DNA of 59,996 bases from JAGOSA01 sp039795715 (GCA_039795715.1 JBDKLD010000008.1:1-59996), one strand, 5' to 3'. Shown: positions 43,142 through 51,300, counted from the stretch's first letter. Translations and numbers: made by a program. The notes: a model not told the origin generated them from the sequence alone.

Positions 43142-44854
43142 TTACATTTTCGCTGGAACTTTGAGCCCGAGCAGGTGCAAGCCTTTGGTGAGCACAGTCG
43201 CAACCGCACCTGAAACCGCAATTTTGTATGAGCTTGTTGGGTCTTCGGCGTCGATGATAGTTTCGGTCGCGTAGAAAAAGTTGAATGCGCCGGCGAGCTC
43301 CATGAGGTATGTCGCGATGTGGTGAGGTTGGCGTTCTTCAACTGCGCGCAGTGACGCAAAAGGAAAACGTTCGAGAATGCGCTCGATTGGAAGGGTGACA
43401 TCGGTTGGATTGTGGAGGTGTGTTTTGATACTGGCTTCTTCGGATTTGCGACAAATCGCTCGCGCACGGGTTGTAGCGTACTGCAAGTACGGGCCCGAGT
43501 CGCCGTCAAAAGAAATAGATTTGTCAAAATCGTAAATAATATCCATGCCGATATTGGAGCGCAAAATAGAATACTTCACTGCCGCAACACCAACAGCTTC
43601 AGCGACAACTTCGCGTTCATCGTGTGTAAACTCGCGATCTTTGGTTATGGTCATGATGGCTTCTTTTGCATCGCGAATGAGCGACTCGCCAGTGACGACA
43701 TTGCCGAGGCGCGACGACATTTTCCCTGTCGCAAAGCGCATCATACCGTGCGTGATGTGTTCCATTCTCTCGGCGTAATTTTCGCTCGGAAACATTTGGC
43801 GAATGGCTTCGGTGACGACATCCATGTAGTCCTTCTGCTCTACGGCAGTGGTGACGATAGAGAGATCAGGTTCAAGCTCGGTGAACTTTGTTACAGTGAG
43901 GGCAAGTTCCTTGGCGTCGTAGAGCGGCAAACCGTTACTCGTCAGGAAAACGCGAGTGTGCAGTTTTAGATTGTGCTTCTCTGCATGGAAAATAATCGCG
44001 CCTTCAGAATCTTCAAATACACCTTTGTCTTTGTACTCTCTGACAAGTTCGGCGCCACGAGTCGCCATCTCGGATTCAAAGTAGTATTTGTCGAACTTGG
44101 TGCCGAGTATTGCATAGAGTGCTTCAAAAGCTTCGAGTGTAACTTTGCGTCCCTCATCATAAAGCGCAGTATAGTCGCTAGTCTTTTCATATAGTTTTTT
44201 ATTGAGCACATCTATTTCCGCCTTTGCAACTTCGTCTTTTTCATAAATACTGTTGCCATACGAATAGCATTCGCCGATGAAGTTAGCTTTTTCGCTGACC
44301 GAGTTGCCGAGAATTTGTCCACCTTTTTTTACAATACCGTAAATAGCAATTGCTACATGGAGACCAATGTCGCCTTGGTAATTGGCACGAGTAACTTGTC
44401 CGCCATGAAATTCTACGAGTCGTGCAATCGATTCGCCAATTGCATTCGACATGAGGTGTCCGATATGGAAAGGCTTGAAAGGGTTTGGCTGTGTATATTC
44501 GACAATCACTTTTTTATTATCAAAAATGTCACTCTTGCCGAAGTGCTCGCCGTCACGAAGGATGAATTCCAAAATACTGGTGTAGTAGTCACGCGAGAGA
44601 TGGAAGTTTATGAAGCCCGGACCAGCAACATCAACCGAGGAAATGTATGGTGGCAAGGCTTTCTGCATTTCTGCCACAATTGTTTCAGCTATTACTTTTG
44701 GCGCTTTGCCGTACTGTTTGGAAATAGAAAGTGCTGTTGATGACATGTAATCACCGCGCCCCGACTCTTTTGGATATGTAATCTCAGGCTTGCCAACCAT
44801 GTAGCCAGCCTTGAGCATCGTTTCTTCTAAAAATGTTTGGAGTAATTCTTTCAT
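43142..44854 (-). CDS. argS: Arginyl-tRNA synthetase
   Basis: 570 residues. N-terminal additional domain (about 1-105), HIGH box in PNPFKPFHIGHLMSNAIGES, GDIGLHVAIAIYG, and GKMSSRLGNVVTGESLIRDA as the KMSKS-like loop. The C-terminal DALR anticodon domain includes GDSGPYLQYATTRARAICRK and ends in LHLLGLKVPAKM. It charges tRNA-Arg and needs tRNA for activation in known members. The start lies 42 bp after the dUTPase stop, in an A-rich stretch with no Shine-Dalgarno. Confidence 0.97.
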   Translation of the reverse strand: MKELLQTFLEETMLKAGYMVGKPEITYPKESGRGDYMSSTALSISKQYGKAPKVIAETIVAEMQKALPPYISSVDVAGPGFINFHLSRDYYTSILEFILRDGEHFGKSDIFDNKKVIVEYTQPNPFKPFHIGHLMSNAIGESIARLVEFHGGQVTRANYQGDIGLHVAIAIYGIVKKGGQILGNSVSEKANFIGECYSYGNSIYEKDEVAKAEIDVLNKKLYEKTSDYTALYDEGRKVTLEAFEALYAILGTKFDKYYFESEMATRGAELVREYKDKGVFEDSEGAIIFHAEKHNLKLHTRVFLTSNGLPLYDAKELALTVTKFTELEPDLSIVTTAVEQKDYMDVVTEAIRQMFPSENYAERMEHITHGMMRFATGKMSSRLGNVVTGESLIRDAKEAIMTITKDREFTHDEREVVAEAVGVAAVKYSILRSNIGMDIIYDFDKSISFDGDSGPYLQYATTRARAICRKSEEASIKTHLHNPTDVTLPIERILERFPFASLRAVEERQPHHIATYLMELAGAFNFFYATETIIDAEDPTSSYKIAVSGAVATVLTKGLHLLGLKVPAKM

Positions 44855-44896
44855 GTTTTGTTGAAAATAAATTGATGGAAAATTAATCTGAGTGTA

Positions 44897-45316
44897 CTAC
44901 TTCCCCGTGCTACCGAAGCGCCCTTCACCGCGAGATGTGTCCGACAACTCTGTCGCTTCGGAAATCTTGGCGATTGCGACGACATACATAATTATTTGCG
45001 CAACTTTATCACCCTTCTCTACAGTATATGGCTCAGTAGACAGATTGACGAGGTGTACATTGTACTCACCACGATAACCGGCATCAAAAACGCCACCCAT
45101 GACATGAAGCCCAGATTTTGAAATACTGCCCTTGTCCGCCATAATTGCCGCGAAACCTTCAGGGAATTCAAGCGCAAAACCAAGATCAAAGATGTGGTGC
45201 CCACCTGGTGGCACCGTTACTGTTTCCGTACTCCTTACATCCAAGCCAACGTCACCCGGATGAGCATAGCTCGGCAAAATAGCCTCGGTGTTCAGTTTTT
45301 TAACCTTGATTTCCAC
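44897..45316 (-). CDS. dut: Deoxyuridine 5'-triphosphate nucleotidohydrolase (dUTPase)
   Basis: 139 residues. I choose GTG 45316 because it gives the family-like start (V/M)EIKVKKLN and because TACTAT lies exactly 6 nt upstream; a TTG at 45334 falls inside that -10 box. Motifs: HPGDVGLDVRS (1), DKGSISKSGL (2), GVFDAGYRGEYNVHLVN (3, catalytic Asp), and RGEGRFGSTG (5, the flexible C-terminal arm). It removes dUTP and yields dUMP for thymidylate synthase, tying it to the divergent cluster next door. Confidence 0.93.
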   Translation of the reverse strand: MEIKVKKLNTEAILPSYAHPGDVGLDVRSTETVTVPPGGHHIFDLGFALEFPEGFAAIMADKGSISKSGLHVMGGVFDAGYRGEYNVHLVNLSTEPYTVEKGDKVAQIIMYVVAIAKISEATELSDTSRGEGRFGSTGK

Positions 45317-45322
45317 GCGGTT

Positions 45323-45328
45323 ATAGTA
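45323..45328 (-). promoter_or_regulatory. -10 box of dut, 6 nt before a GTG start
   Basis: Minus-strand TACTAT (45323-45328) followed by AACCGC and then GTG. It fits a leaderless start and supports the GTG assignment. Confidence 0.5.
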
Positions 45329-45352
45329 ACACAAAGCAGCAAAAATGACTGT

Positions 45353-45380
45353 TTGACTTTATGGTGAATAAAAGTAAAGT
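45353..45380 (+). promoter_or_regulatory. Promoter of the DUF1599 gene
   Basis: TTGACT (45353-45358), 16-bp spacer, TAAAGT (45375-45380). It predicts a short leader of about 18 nt before ATG 45405. Confidence 0.65.
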
Positions 45381-45404
45381 TAGACAAAATCTAAAAAACT
45401 CAAT

Positions 45405-45947
45405 ATGGAAAACCAGATAAAAACCACGACTGATTTTGATGATATCACAAACGAATGCCTCGATTTAATGTTCAAGAAACGTCTTGACTATGGTGATGCG
45501 TGGGAAATACTCCGACCAAGCAGTCTTACCGACCAAATCTTCATCAAGGCCAAGAGAATTCGTTCTGTTCAGGAAAAGAAATCACAGAAAGTTAAAGACA
45601 ATTTGAAAGATGAATTTGTTGGCATGCTCAATTATTCGCTTATGGGAATAAGCCAACTAGAAAAACGAGCATCTGACACTGTCGAGCAAAAGTATCAAAC
45701 AATAGTCGGTGATATAAAAAAACTCTTGGAAATAAAAAACCATGACTACGGAGAAGCTTGGCGAGACCTGCGCATTTCTTCTATTACAGATCTTATTCTG
45801 CAAAAACTCATGCGACTACGTCAGATGGAAACCAATGGCTACGAAGTTAAAGTATCCGAGCACGCACGCTCGTCGTACGAGGACATTGTAAACTATTGTG
45901 TTTTCGCACTCATTCTCATCAAGGAAGGCGCTGACCCAATGAAGTAA
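45405..45947 (+). CDS. DUF1599 (nucleotide-modification-associated) protein, two repeats
   Basis: 180 residues made of two similar halves: KKRLDYGDAWEILRPSSLTD (about 24-43) and KNHDYGEAWRDLRISSITDL (about 112-131), each followed by a basic helix (KAKRIRSV, LMRLRQM). This duplicated DYG-AW-LR-SS-TD block is the DUF1599 signature. The helical fold recalls MazG-like dNTP pyrophosphohydrolases, and genomic association of this domain with thymidylate synthases is known. Here it directly precedes thyX. A role in dNTP or thymidylate control is likely, reaction unproven. Confidence 0.78.
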   Translation: MENQIKTTTDFDDITNECLDLMFKKRLDYGDAWEILRPSSLTDQIFIKAKRIRSVQEKKSQKVKDNLKDEFVGMLNYSLMGISQLEKRASDTVEQKYQTIVGDIKKLLEIKNHDYGEAWRDLRISSITDLILQKLMRLRQMETNGYEVKVSEHARSSYEDIVNYCVFALILIKEGADPMK

Positions 45948-45970
45948 CCCGAACTTTTTTCGGGTTTTTT
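45948..45970 (+). terminator. Rho-independent terminator
   Basis: CCCGAA (45948-45953), CTTTT loop, TTCGGG (45959-45964), then six T. It begins 1 bp after the DUF1599 stop. Confidence 0.88.
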
Positions 45971-45983
45971 ATTTTGCACATAT

Positions 45984-46011
45984 TTGACAAAGTGTGCTGA
46001 AAAGATAATCT
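45984..46011 (+). promoter_or_regulatory. Promoter of thyX
   Basis: TTGACA (45984-45989), 16-bp spacer, TAATCT (46006-46011). It predicts a leader of about 24 nt before ATG 46042. Confidence 0.6.
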
Positions 46012-46041
46012 TAGGGCAAACAAACCTTAAAACTATATATC

Positions 46042-47388
46042 ATGCAAGAAAATCAGAACACAGAAACTCCTAGCTACGAAATATTCGTAGTCGATCACCT
46101 TGGCCCGCAAGAAGTTGCGATGGCGCAAGCTCTCTACTCAAGAGACCCTCGTAGTGTTATAGAACACCTCAAAGTTATTGAGGAGAAAGGTCCGGAAGCA
46201 TTTATGGGTAAATACTATGTTGAGTATGGACATAAATCTATCGGGGATTGTGGTTCAACTACGATCTTTATCGAAAACGTCAGCATGCTTGTAGCCAAAG
46301 CTGTGCAAGACTGGTCACTCTATAGTGGACAAGAAGCCAGTACTCGCTACCTCGACATGAGTAAACAATCTGTACTCAATCCAATTGGTACTCCTGCTGG
46401 ACAAGCAATACAAAACCGTTGGATGGCATTTTACGAAAAAGCATTAGCTGTACTTATCGCTGAACTAGAGGAACAGTATCCTCGAAAAGAAGGCGAAAAA
46501 GAAATTGTTTATTCAAAAGCAATAAAAGCAAAGGCCTTTGATATTGCTCGTGGTTTTTTGCCAGCGGGAATTACTACCTTTGTCAGTTGGCATACAAATC
46601 TTCGACAAGCTGCGGACCATCTCAAAGAAATGCGACATCACCCGCTCAAAGAAGTTCGTGATATTGCGGTTCAAACACTTTCGAAGCTTATCGAAAAGTA
46701 CCCGAGTAGCTTTAGTCACGAAATCCTACCTGATGATGAGCAGTACTTAGGTAGTGCAGTCGGAAGAGTTTCGTATCTCGACTTGTCTCACAATCTATAC
46801 AATTCTGAAATTTCTGAATTGGAATTTAGCGCTAAAAGTAATCTGAATTCTGACTGGCTTAATCACTACAGCAACGTGCTCACTTCGAGACCTAAAAAGA
46901 GTGAGCTTCCTAAACAATTACGAATTTGTGGCGGTTTCTCTTTTGAATTTCTTTTGGATTTTGGATCATTTCGTGATCTTCAGAGGCAAAGAAGTGTTAT
47001 TCAGCCAATGCCACTACTCACAACGCATTATGGTTTTGAGCCATGGTACCTTGAACAACTACCTGATTCGCTACGAGAAGAGGCTGTGGAATTGATTAAG
47101 GAACAGGCTGATGAGCTAGACATGCTGACAATGTCAAAAACTGAAAAACAGTATTACATTGCAATGGGTTTCAGAGTTCATTGCGTCATTGAGGCTCCTC
47201 TTCCCGCCGCAGTATACATCGCTGAACTCCGAGCTGGTCAGACTGTTCATCCAACACTCCGAGTAATTGCGCAACAAATGGGTGCTTACATTAAAGAATC
47301 CGTCCGAGGCATTGCGCTTTACTATGACGAAAGCCCGGATGAGTGGAGCACTAAACGTGGCAAACAGGATATTATTAAAAAAGAATAA
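46042..47388 (+). CDS. thyX: Flavin-dependent thymidylate synthase, tandem ThyX domains
   Basis: 448 residues, twice the usual length. The first half has GHKSIGDCGSTTIFIENVSM and LYSGQEASTRYLDM, corresponding to the FAD/dUMP-binding ThyX motif (RHRxxSxNExSxRY) but lacking its RHR. The second half has GGFSFEFLLDFGSFRDLQRQ and RQRSVIQPMP, which retains an RQRS element but lacks the later E-S-RY. So each half keeps part of the active site, as expected if one chain supplies complementary halves. It converts dUMP to dTMP with methylene-THF and FADH2. Followed by a strong terminator. Confidence 0.85.
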   Translation: MQENQNTETPSYEIFVVDHLGPQEVAMAQALYSRDPRSVIEHLKVIEEKGPEAFMGKYYVEYGHKSIGDCGSTTIFIENVSMLVAKAVQDWSLYSGQEASTRYLDMSKQSVLNPIGTPAGQAIQNRWMAFYEKALAVLIAELEEQYPRKEGEKEIVYSKAIKAKAFDIARGFLPAGITTFVSWHTNLRQAADHLKEMRHHPLKEVRDIAVQTLSKLIEKYPSSFSHEILPDDEQYLGSAVGRVSYLDLSHNLYNSEISELEFSAKSNLNSDWLNHYSNVLTSRPKKSELPKQLRICGGFSFEFLLDFGSFRDLQRQRSVIQPMPLLTTHYGFEPWYLEQLPDSLREEAVELIKEQADELDMLTMSKTEKQYYIAMGFRVHCVIEAPLPAAVYIAELRAGQTVHPTLRVIAQQMGAYIKESVRGIALYYDESPDEWSTKRGKQDIIKKE

Positions 47389-47396
47389 CAAAATAC

Positions 47397-47422
47397 ACAG
47401 CGCATTACTGCGCTGTTTTTTT
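47397..47422 (+). terminator. Rho-independent terminator of thyX
   Basis: ACAGCGC (47397-47403), 6-nt loop, GCGCTGT (47410-47416), then a T run. Confidence 0.9.
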
Positions 47423-47436
47423 ATTTAACTTCTTTT

Positions 47437-47444
47437 GCTATACT
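47437..47444 (+). promoter_or_regulatory. -10 box of dCMP deaminase gene, 6 nt before the start
   Basis: GC-TATACT with the hexamer at 47439-47444; CGCCAT then ATG 47451. TTTTGC precedes it, giving a TGnTATACT-like extended -10. Confidence 0.6.
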
Positions 47445-47450
47445 CGCCAT

Positions 47451-47939
47451 ATGCAAACCGACCAACACCAACGACCACCATGGGACAGCTATTTTATGGA
47501 AATTACTAAAACTGTTGCTCTGCGCGCCACATGTGACCGCGGACGCTCTGGTTGTGTCATTACAAGAGACAAACAAATCTTAGTTACTGGCTATGTTGGC
47601 GCACCAAAAGGACTTCCCCACTGTGATGAAGTTGGGCACCAAATGAAAAAAATCACGCACGAGGACGGCACTGTCAGCGAACATTGCCAAAGAACAACTC
47701 ATGCTGAGCAAAATGCTATCGTTCAAGCGGCAAAATTTGGAGTAGCAATTAATGGTGGGACTTTGTACTGCACCATGACGCCTTGTGCCACATGCGCGAA
47801 AATGGTTATCACTGCCGGTATCTCTCGAGTTGTTTGCGAAAAAAGATACCAACGTGGCAAAGAATCTGAAGAAATGTTTAAGACTGCTGACATCGAACTG
47901 GTTTTTCTCGATGGCAGTGAAATGGAATATGGAAAATAA
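47451..47939 (+). CDS. Deoxycytidylate (dCMP) deaminase family
   Basis: 162 residues. Zinc site: THAEQNAIVQAA (His and catalytic Glu) and TPCATCAKMVI (two Cys), with CDRGRSGCVI and GAPKGLPHCDEVGH, the allosteric/dCMP-type blocks that separate this group from tRNA or cytidine deaminases. It makes dUMP for ThyX, complementing the dUTPase route. It overlaps the next gene by 11 bp. Confidence 0.93.
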   Translation: MQTDQHQRPPWDSYFMEITKTVALRATCDRGRSGCVITRDKQILVTGYVGAPKGLPHCDEVGHQMKKITHEDGTVSEHCQRTTHAEQNAIVQAAKFGVAINGGTLYCTMTPCATCAKMVITAGISRVVCEKRYQRGKESEEMFKTADIELVFLDGSEMEYGK

Positions 47940-48486
47940 AATTATTATTGGTCTGGTTGGTCGTATTTGCGCCGGCAAAGGTACTATTTCCGACCACCTG
48001 GCAAAAAAATACGGCGCAGCAGTGCTAAGTTTTTCCGACCCAATGCGAGAAATACTACGAGTCCTTCACCAAGAAGTAAACAGGCCAAATTTACAAAAAC
48101 TTTCACTCGCCATGCGAACCTATTTCGGTGAAGCAGTTTTCTCTACGATGATTAAAGGATACTCAAATGAAATACATGAGAGTATTATTGTTCTTGATCC
48201 GTTTCGGAGAATAGCTGATATCGAAGCATTTGAGGCAGGCTCTTTGATAACTATTGGAGTGACGAGGAATGAAAAAGGTCGCTATGAATCAATGCTACAC
48301 CGTAATCGTGAGAAAAGTGATAGTGATATCACGATCGAAAAATTTCGAGAACTTGATACTGCCGAATCCGAACACGAAATAGACAGCCTCGTTGCCAAGG
48401 CGGACTATACGATTGCAAACGATGGTTCGATAGAAGAATTGCTCCAAAAAGTTGATGATTGCATGGCCGCAATTTTGGGAAAATAG
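47929..48486 (+). CDS. Deoxynucleoside-monophosphate-kinase-like P-loop protein
   Basis: 185 residues from ATG 47929, inside the end of the deaminase gene. P-loop GLVGRICAGKGT near residues 8-19, LSFSDPMREILRVL, a basic lid-like stretch (TRNEKGRYESMLHRNREKSD) and KADYTIANDGSIEELLQKVD at the end. This arrangement fits dephospho-CoA-kinase/dNMP-kinase-like enzymes such as phage deoxynucleotide kinases. Coupled translation with a dCMP deaminase favours a nucleotide substrate, perhaps dTMP or dUMP. Confidence 0.72.
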   Translation: MENKIIIGLVGRICAGKGTISDHLAKKYGAAVLSFSDPMREILRVLHQEVNRPNLQKLSLAMRTYFGEAVFSTMIKGYSNEIHESIIVLDPFRRIADIEAFEAGSLITIGVTRNEKGRYESMLHRNREKSDSDITIEKFRELDTAESEHEIDSLVAKADYTIANDGSIEELLQKVDDCMAAILGK

Positions 48487-48504
48487 TGTTTAGAAAATAA
48501 AAAA

Positions 48505-48521
48505 TCCCGCACAGTGCGGGA
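48505..48521. terminator. Bidirectional terminator between the convergent kinase and rplK genes
   Basis: TCCCGCA-CAG-TGCGGGA with T-rich tails on both strands (CTTTTTTATTTT on plus, TTTTTTATTTT on minus). Confidence 0.88.
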
Positions 48522-48540
48522 CTTTTTTATTTTAGAATAG

Positions 48541-48966
48541 TTAGTCAACAATCGTAATCCCTGCATTCTTGGCAGTACCTTCGACTATTTTCATGGCGCC
48601 TTCGATGTCGTTCGCGTTGAGATCGCGCATCTTCTTCTCGGCAATGTCACGGAGCTGAGCTCGGGTGATTTTGCCGACCTTGGAAATGTTCGGCTTGCCA
48701 GAACCTTTCTCGATACCTGCTGCCTTGAAAATCAGCGCGCTCGTAATCGGGGTTTTGACGACGAAATCATAAGTGCGATCTTCGTAAACATTGATTTTGA
48801 CACCAACAGTCTCGCCGATCCACTCCTGACTAGCGGCATTGAACTTCTGGACGAAATCGCCAATGTTCACACCGGCCTGACCAAGAGCAGGTCCAAGTGG
48901 TGGCGCTGGGGTTGCTTTACCCGCTGGGGCAAGGACTTTTACTTTTTTGATGATTTTCTTTGCCAT
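48541..48966 (-). CDS. rplK: 50S ribosomal protein L11
   Basis: 141 residues, standard length. KVLAPAGKATPAPPLGPALG in the N-terminal domain and KVGKITRAQLRDIAEKKMRD and ANDIEGAMKIVEGTAKNAGI in the rRNA-binding domain are intact. It shapes the GTPase-associated centre. It has its own promoter 58 bp upstream and is the last gene of the secE-nusG-rplK row. rplA (L1), which normally follows, is absent: a terminator and convergent genes come next. Confidence 0.98.
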   Translation of the reverse strand: MAKKIIKKVKVLAPAGKATPAPPLGPALGQAGVNIGDFVQKFNAASQEWIGETVGVKINVYEDRTYDFVVKTPITSALIFKAAGIEKGSGKPNISKVGKITRAQLRDIAEKKMRDLNANDIEGAMKIVEGTAKNAGITIVD

Positions 48967-49023
48967 ATTTTTAGAAAAAATTGATTGGAAATTAATGTGT
49001 GAAGCGTATGCGTAACGAGCTCG

Positions 49024-49052
49024 ATATTACCTGATTATCGCCCTTCCGTCAA
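49024..49052 (-). promoter_or_regulatory. Promoter of rplK
   Basis: Minus-strand TTGACG (49047-49052), 17-bp spacer, TAATAT (49024-49029), giving a leader of about 50 nt. A second TTGACG lies just upstream, within the end of the nusG region. Confidence 0.65.
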
Positions 49053-49070
49053 ACCGTCAACAGTTCAATT

Positions 49071-49616
49071 TTAGAGCTTCTTAACCTGCAAGAAATCGAG
49101 CTCAACCGGCGTCTCGCGACCGAACATTGAGACGAGCACGCGAACCTTGCCGCGATCAGTATCGACAGCCGAGATTTTGCCTTCGAGTTCCTTGAATGGA
49201 CCATCGGCGATCATGACCGTCTCGCCAACTTGCAGGTCAATATTGTGAGTGACCGTCGTGTCATCCATACGAGAGAAGAGAACTTTGATTTCTTCAGGAG
49301 AAAGCGGAACAGGGTTGACGCCTGCGCCGACGAAACCAGTCACGCGTGGAGTATTACGAACAACATACCAAGAATCGTCAGTCACGATCATGTCAACGAG
49401 CACGTAGCCGGGATAGACTTTTTCTTCTTGCTCGACGCGCTTGCCGGCTTTGATTTTTATTTTTTTCTCAACTGGCACGATGACGCCAAAAATACGATCC
49501 TGCATACCGAGGGATTCGATGCGCTGTTTGAGGTTACGCATAACTGCGTTCTCATACCCTGAATAGGTGTGGATCGCGTACCAATGCCTCTCACCTGTTG
49601 ATTCTTGTTTTGCCAT
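49071..49616 (-). CDS. nusG: Transcription antitermination protein NusG
   Basis: 181 residues. NGN domain: RHWYAIHTYSGYENAVMRNL, KVYPGYVLVDMIVTDDSWYV and VRNTPRVTGFVGAGVNPVPL. The C-terminal KOW domain is VGETVMIADGPFKELEGKIS. It tethers RNA polymerase to Rho or the ribosome. Encoded 21 bp after secE, the classic pairing. Confidence 0.98.
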   Translation of the reverse strand: MAKQESTGERHWYAIHTYSGYENAVMRNLKQRIESLGMQDRIFGVIVPVEKKIKIKAGKRVEQEEKVYPGYVLVDMIVTDDSWYVVRNTPRVTGFVGAGVNPVPLSPEEIKVLFSRMDDTTVTHNIDLQVGETVMIADGPFKELEGKISAVDTDRGKVRVLVSMFGRETPVELDFLQVKKL

Positions 49617-49637
49617 AAATAAAAATTTTTGCGTTGA

Positions 49638-49820
49638 TTAAAGTGCTAAAAGTTTTGTGAGACCGAAAGAAAAAAGTGTGTCGAATGCCCAAAGAAAGTA
49701 TGCAACGCCGACTGAAATACCAATGACCGCAATAGTGGAAATAACCACCTCTCTGCGAGTCGGCCACTTCACCTGCTTCATTTCTTCTTTTGTTGATTTG
49801 ATGTAGTTTACTAATTTCAT
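49638..49820 (-). CDS. secE: Preprotein translocase subunit SecE
   Basis: 60 residues: a short amphipathic helix with the conserved STKEEMKQVKWPTRREVVIS block and one membrane helix (TIAVIGISVGVAYFLWAFDT). It clamps SecY in the SecYEG channel. GGCGGA lies about 7 nt before the ATG and could serve as a ribosome-binding site. Confidence 0.96.
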   Translation of the reverse strand: MKLVNYIKSTKEEMKQVKWPTRREVVISTIAVIGISVGVAYFLWAFDTLFSFGLTKLLAL

Positions 49821-49864
49821 ATATTGTCCGCCGGAGCGAAAATTCCTGCTAAAATCCTCTTACT

Positions 49865-49922
49865 AAAAACCGCCCCCGCGGGGCAGTACTTACAGTGTAA
49901 GAATACCTCGGGGAGCGGTTTT
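49865..49922 (-). other. Long imperfect hairpin between the SIMPL gene and secE
   Basis: AAAACCGC pairs with GCGGTTTT at the ends, CCCCG with CGGGG inside, and CTTAC-ACT-GTAAG at the tip, spanning 58 bp. On the minus strand the 3' side is followed by TTTTTAG. It may terminate transcription from the SIMPL gene, whose stop is 19 bp upstream, or be a leader element of secE-nusG. Both readings fit. Confidence 0.6.
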
Positions 49923-49940
49923 AGTCAAACATTCGTAATG

Positions 49941-50726
49941 TTAGCGTATTTCGTAGGTGATAGTCACATTGACTGAGATCTTGTTTTCACCTGTAGGAAC
50001 AGCAGGGCTTGCTGATGGAGCGGATTCTGCACCCGCCGACATCATGGCGTCTTTGGCATAATACATTGGGTAACCGCCATTTGACTCATTGAAACTAATG
50101 ACGCGAACAATATGGACACCGAGATCACTCGCAAGCTTTTCGGCTTTTGTTTTGGCTTCGGTGATCGCAAGTGCACGAGCATCGTCTTTTATTTTGTCTT
50201 CATCTTCGATGGTAAAGTTTGGTCCACTTATCTCTGCAATACCATTTTCACCAAGACCAGTGAGAACATCGCCAATTGTATCTATGTCGCGGATTTTAAT
50301 ATCGACAGTCTGGCTAGCTTCGTAGCCAACAATTCTTGATTGGCTTGTTGGACAGTACAGCTTTGTACATGGTGCGTACTCATATTTTGGCTGTGCATAG
50401 TAGGTGCTTGTCTTGATATCTTTTTCCGCAATACCTTTATCTTTGAGATACTTGACCGCCTTGTTGATCATTTCGGTCTCTTTGGTCTGAGCAATCTTGG
50501 TTGTGCTTCCTTCTCCACGCGCAGTAAAGGAAATCATCGCAATATCTGGAGCGGCAAAAAATTCACCATCACCGCTTACTGAAATTGTACTTGGTGTGTC
50601 TTTGCTACCAATGTACTGTCCAGCGCGTATTTCATTGATTATTTTAACTACAAAAAATACTGAGATAACTAGCAGGAAGAGACCGATACCATTGACGAAC
50701 TGGCTTTTTTGTTTTTCTGTAAACAT
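49941..50726 (-). CDS. SIMPL domain (DUF541) protein, membrane-anchored
   Basis: 261 residues with an N-terminal helix (FVNGIGLFLLVISVFFVVKI). The SIMPL/DUF541 domain follows: TISVSGDGEFFAAPDIAMIS, ISFTARGEGST, VGYEASQTVDIKIRDIDTIG and ARALAITEAKTKAEKLASDL. Members such as E. coli YggE lie in the periplasm and are linked to oxidative stress tolerance, but the mechanism is not settled. Two Cys (CTKLYC) in an inserted loop may form a disulfide. Confidence 0.85.
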   Translation of the reverse strand: MFTEKQKSQFVNGIGLFLLVISVFFVVKIINEIRAGQYIGSKDTPSTISVSGDGEFFAAPDIAMISFTARGEGSTTKIAQTKETEMINKAVKYLKDKGIAEKDIKTSTYYAQPKYEYAPCTKLYCPTSQSRIVGYEASQTVDIKIRDIDTIGDVLTGLGENGIAEISGPNFTIEDEDKIKDDARALAITEAKTKAEKLASDLGVHIVRVISFNESNGGYPMYYAKDAMMSAGAESAPSASPAVPTGENKISVNVTITYEIR

Positions 50727-50790
50727 ATTTTGAATTAATTACTTATAATAATCAAGATGACGGACAAGCCACCTCTTCATTGCAACACTA

Positions 50791-51300
50791 CTATTGTATC
50801 GCAACTAGCTCAACCTCGAAAATGAGCGTAGAGTTTGGCGGAATAATGCCTTTGTCTTCTGAACCATAGGCCAACTCTGGGGCAATTGTAAGCTTACGTT
50901 TTTCGCCAACTTTCATTCCTAGCACACCAAGATCCCAGCCTTGGATAACATTTCCTGAACCCACAGTGAAGACAAATGGCTTCACGTGCCCAAAGGCAGG
51001 ATCAATACTGGAGTCAAATACTTTTCCATTGACCAAAGTTCCAGTGTAATTGACGCTCGCAATTTGTCCGATTTTTATCGGCTCACCTGTTCCCTCTTGC
51101 AACGTTTCCATTATTAATTTTTCACTTGTTAGTGTTTGATCCATACTATCTTGCTGATCGTCAGCAAGGACAGCAGTGGCGGTATTGGTAGCGGTAGTAG
51201 TTTCTGTATTTTTTGAAATATCTGAATTTTTTGACAAAATAAACCAACCAGCAACAATCACAGCGACAATAATGACAATCGAAATAACAGTTTTATTCAT
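50791..51300 (-). CDS. FKBP-type peptidyl-prolyl isomerase, membrane-anchored
   Basis: 169 residues: one N-terminal helix (VISIVIIVAVIVAGWFILS), a Thr/Asp-rich linker, then a single FKBP domain (about 62-169). The active-site residues are visible in VNYTGTLVNGKVFDSS, GSGNVIQGWDLGVLGMKVGE, APELAYGSEDKGIIPPNSTL and IFEVELVAIQ. It should catalyse prolyl isomerisation in exported proteins outside the membrane. Confidence 0.93.
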   Translation of the reverse strand: MNKTVISIVIIVAVIVAGWFILSKNSDISKNTETTTATNTATAVLADDQQDSMDQTLTSEKLIMETLQEGTGEPIKIGQIASVNYTGTLVNGKVFDSSIDPAFGHVKPFVFTVGSGNVIQGWDLGVLGMKVGEKRKLTIAPELAYGSEDKGIIPPNSTLIFEVELVAIQ

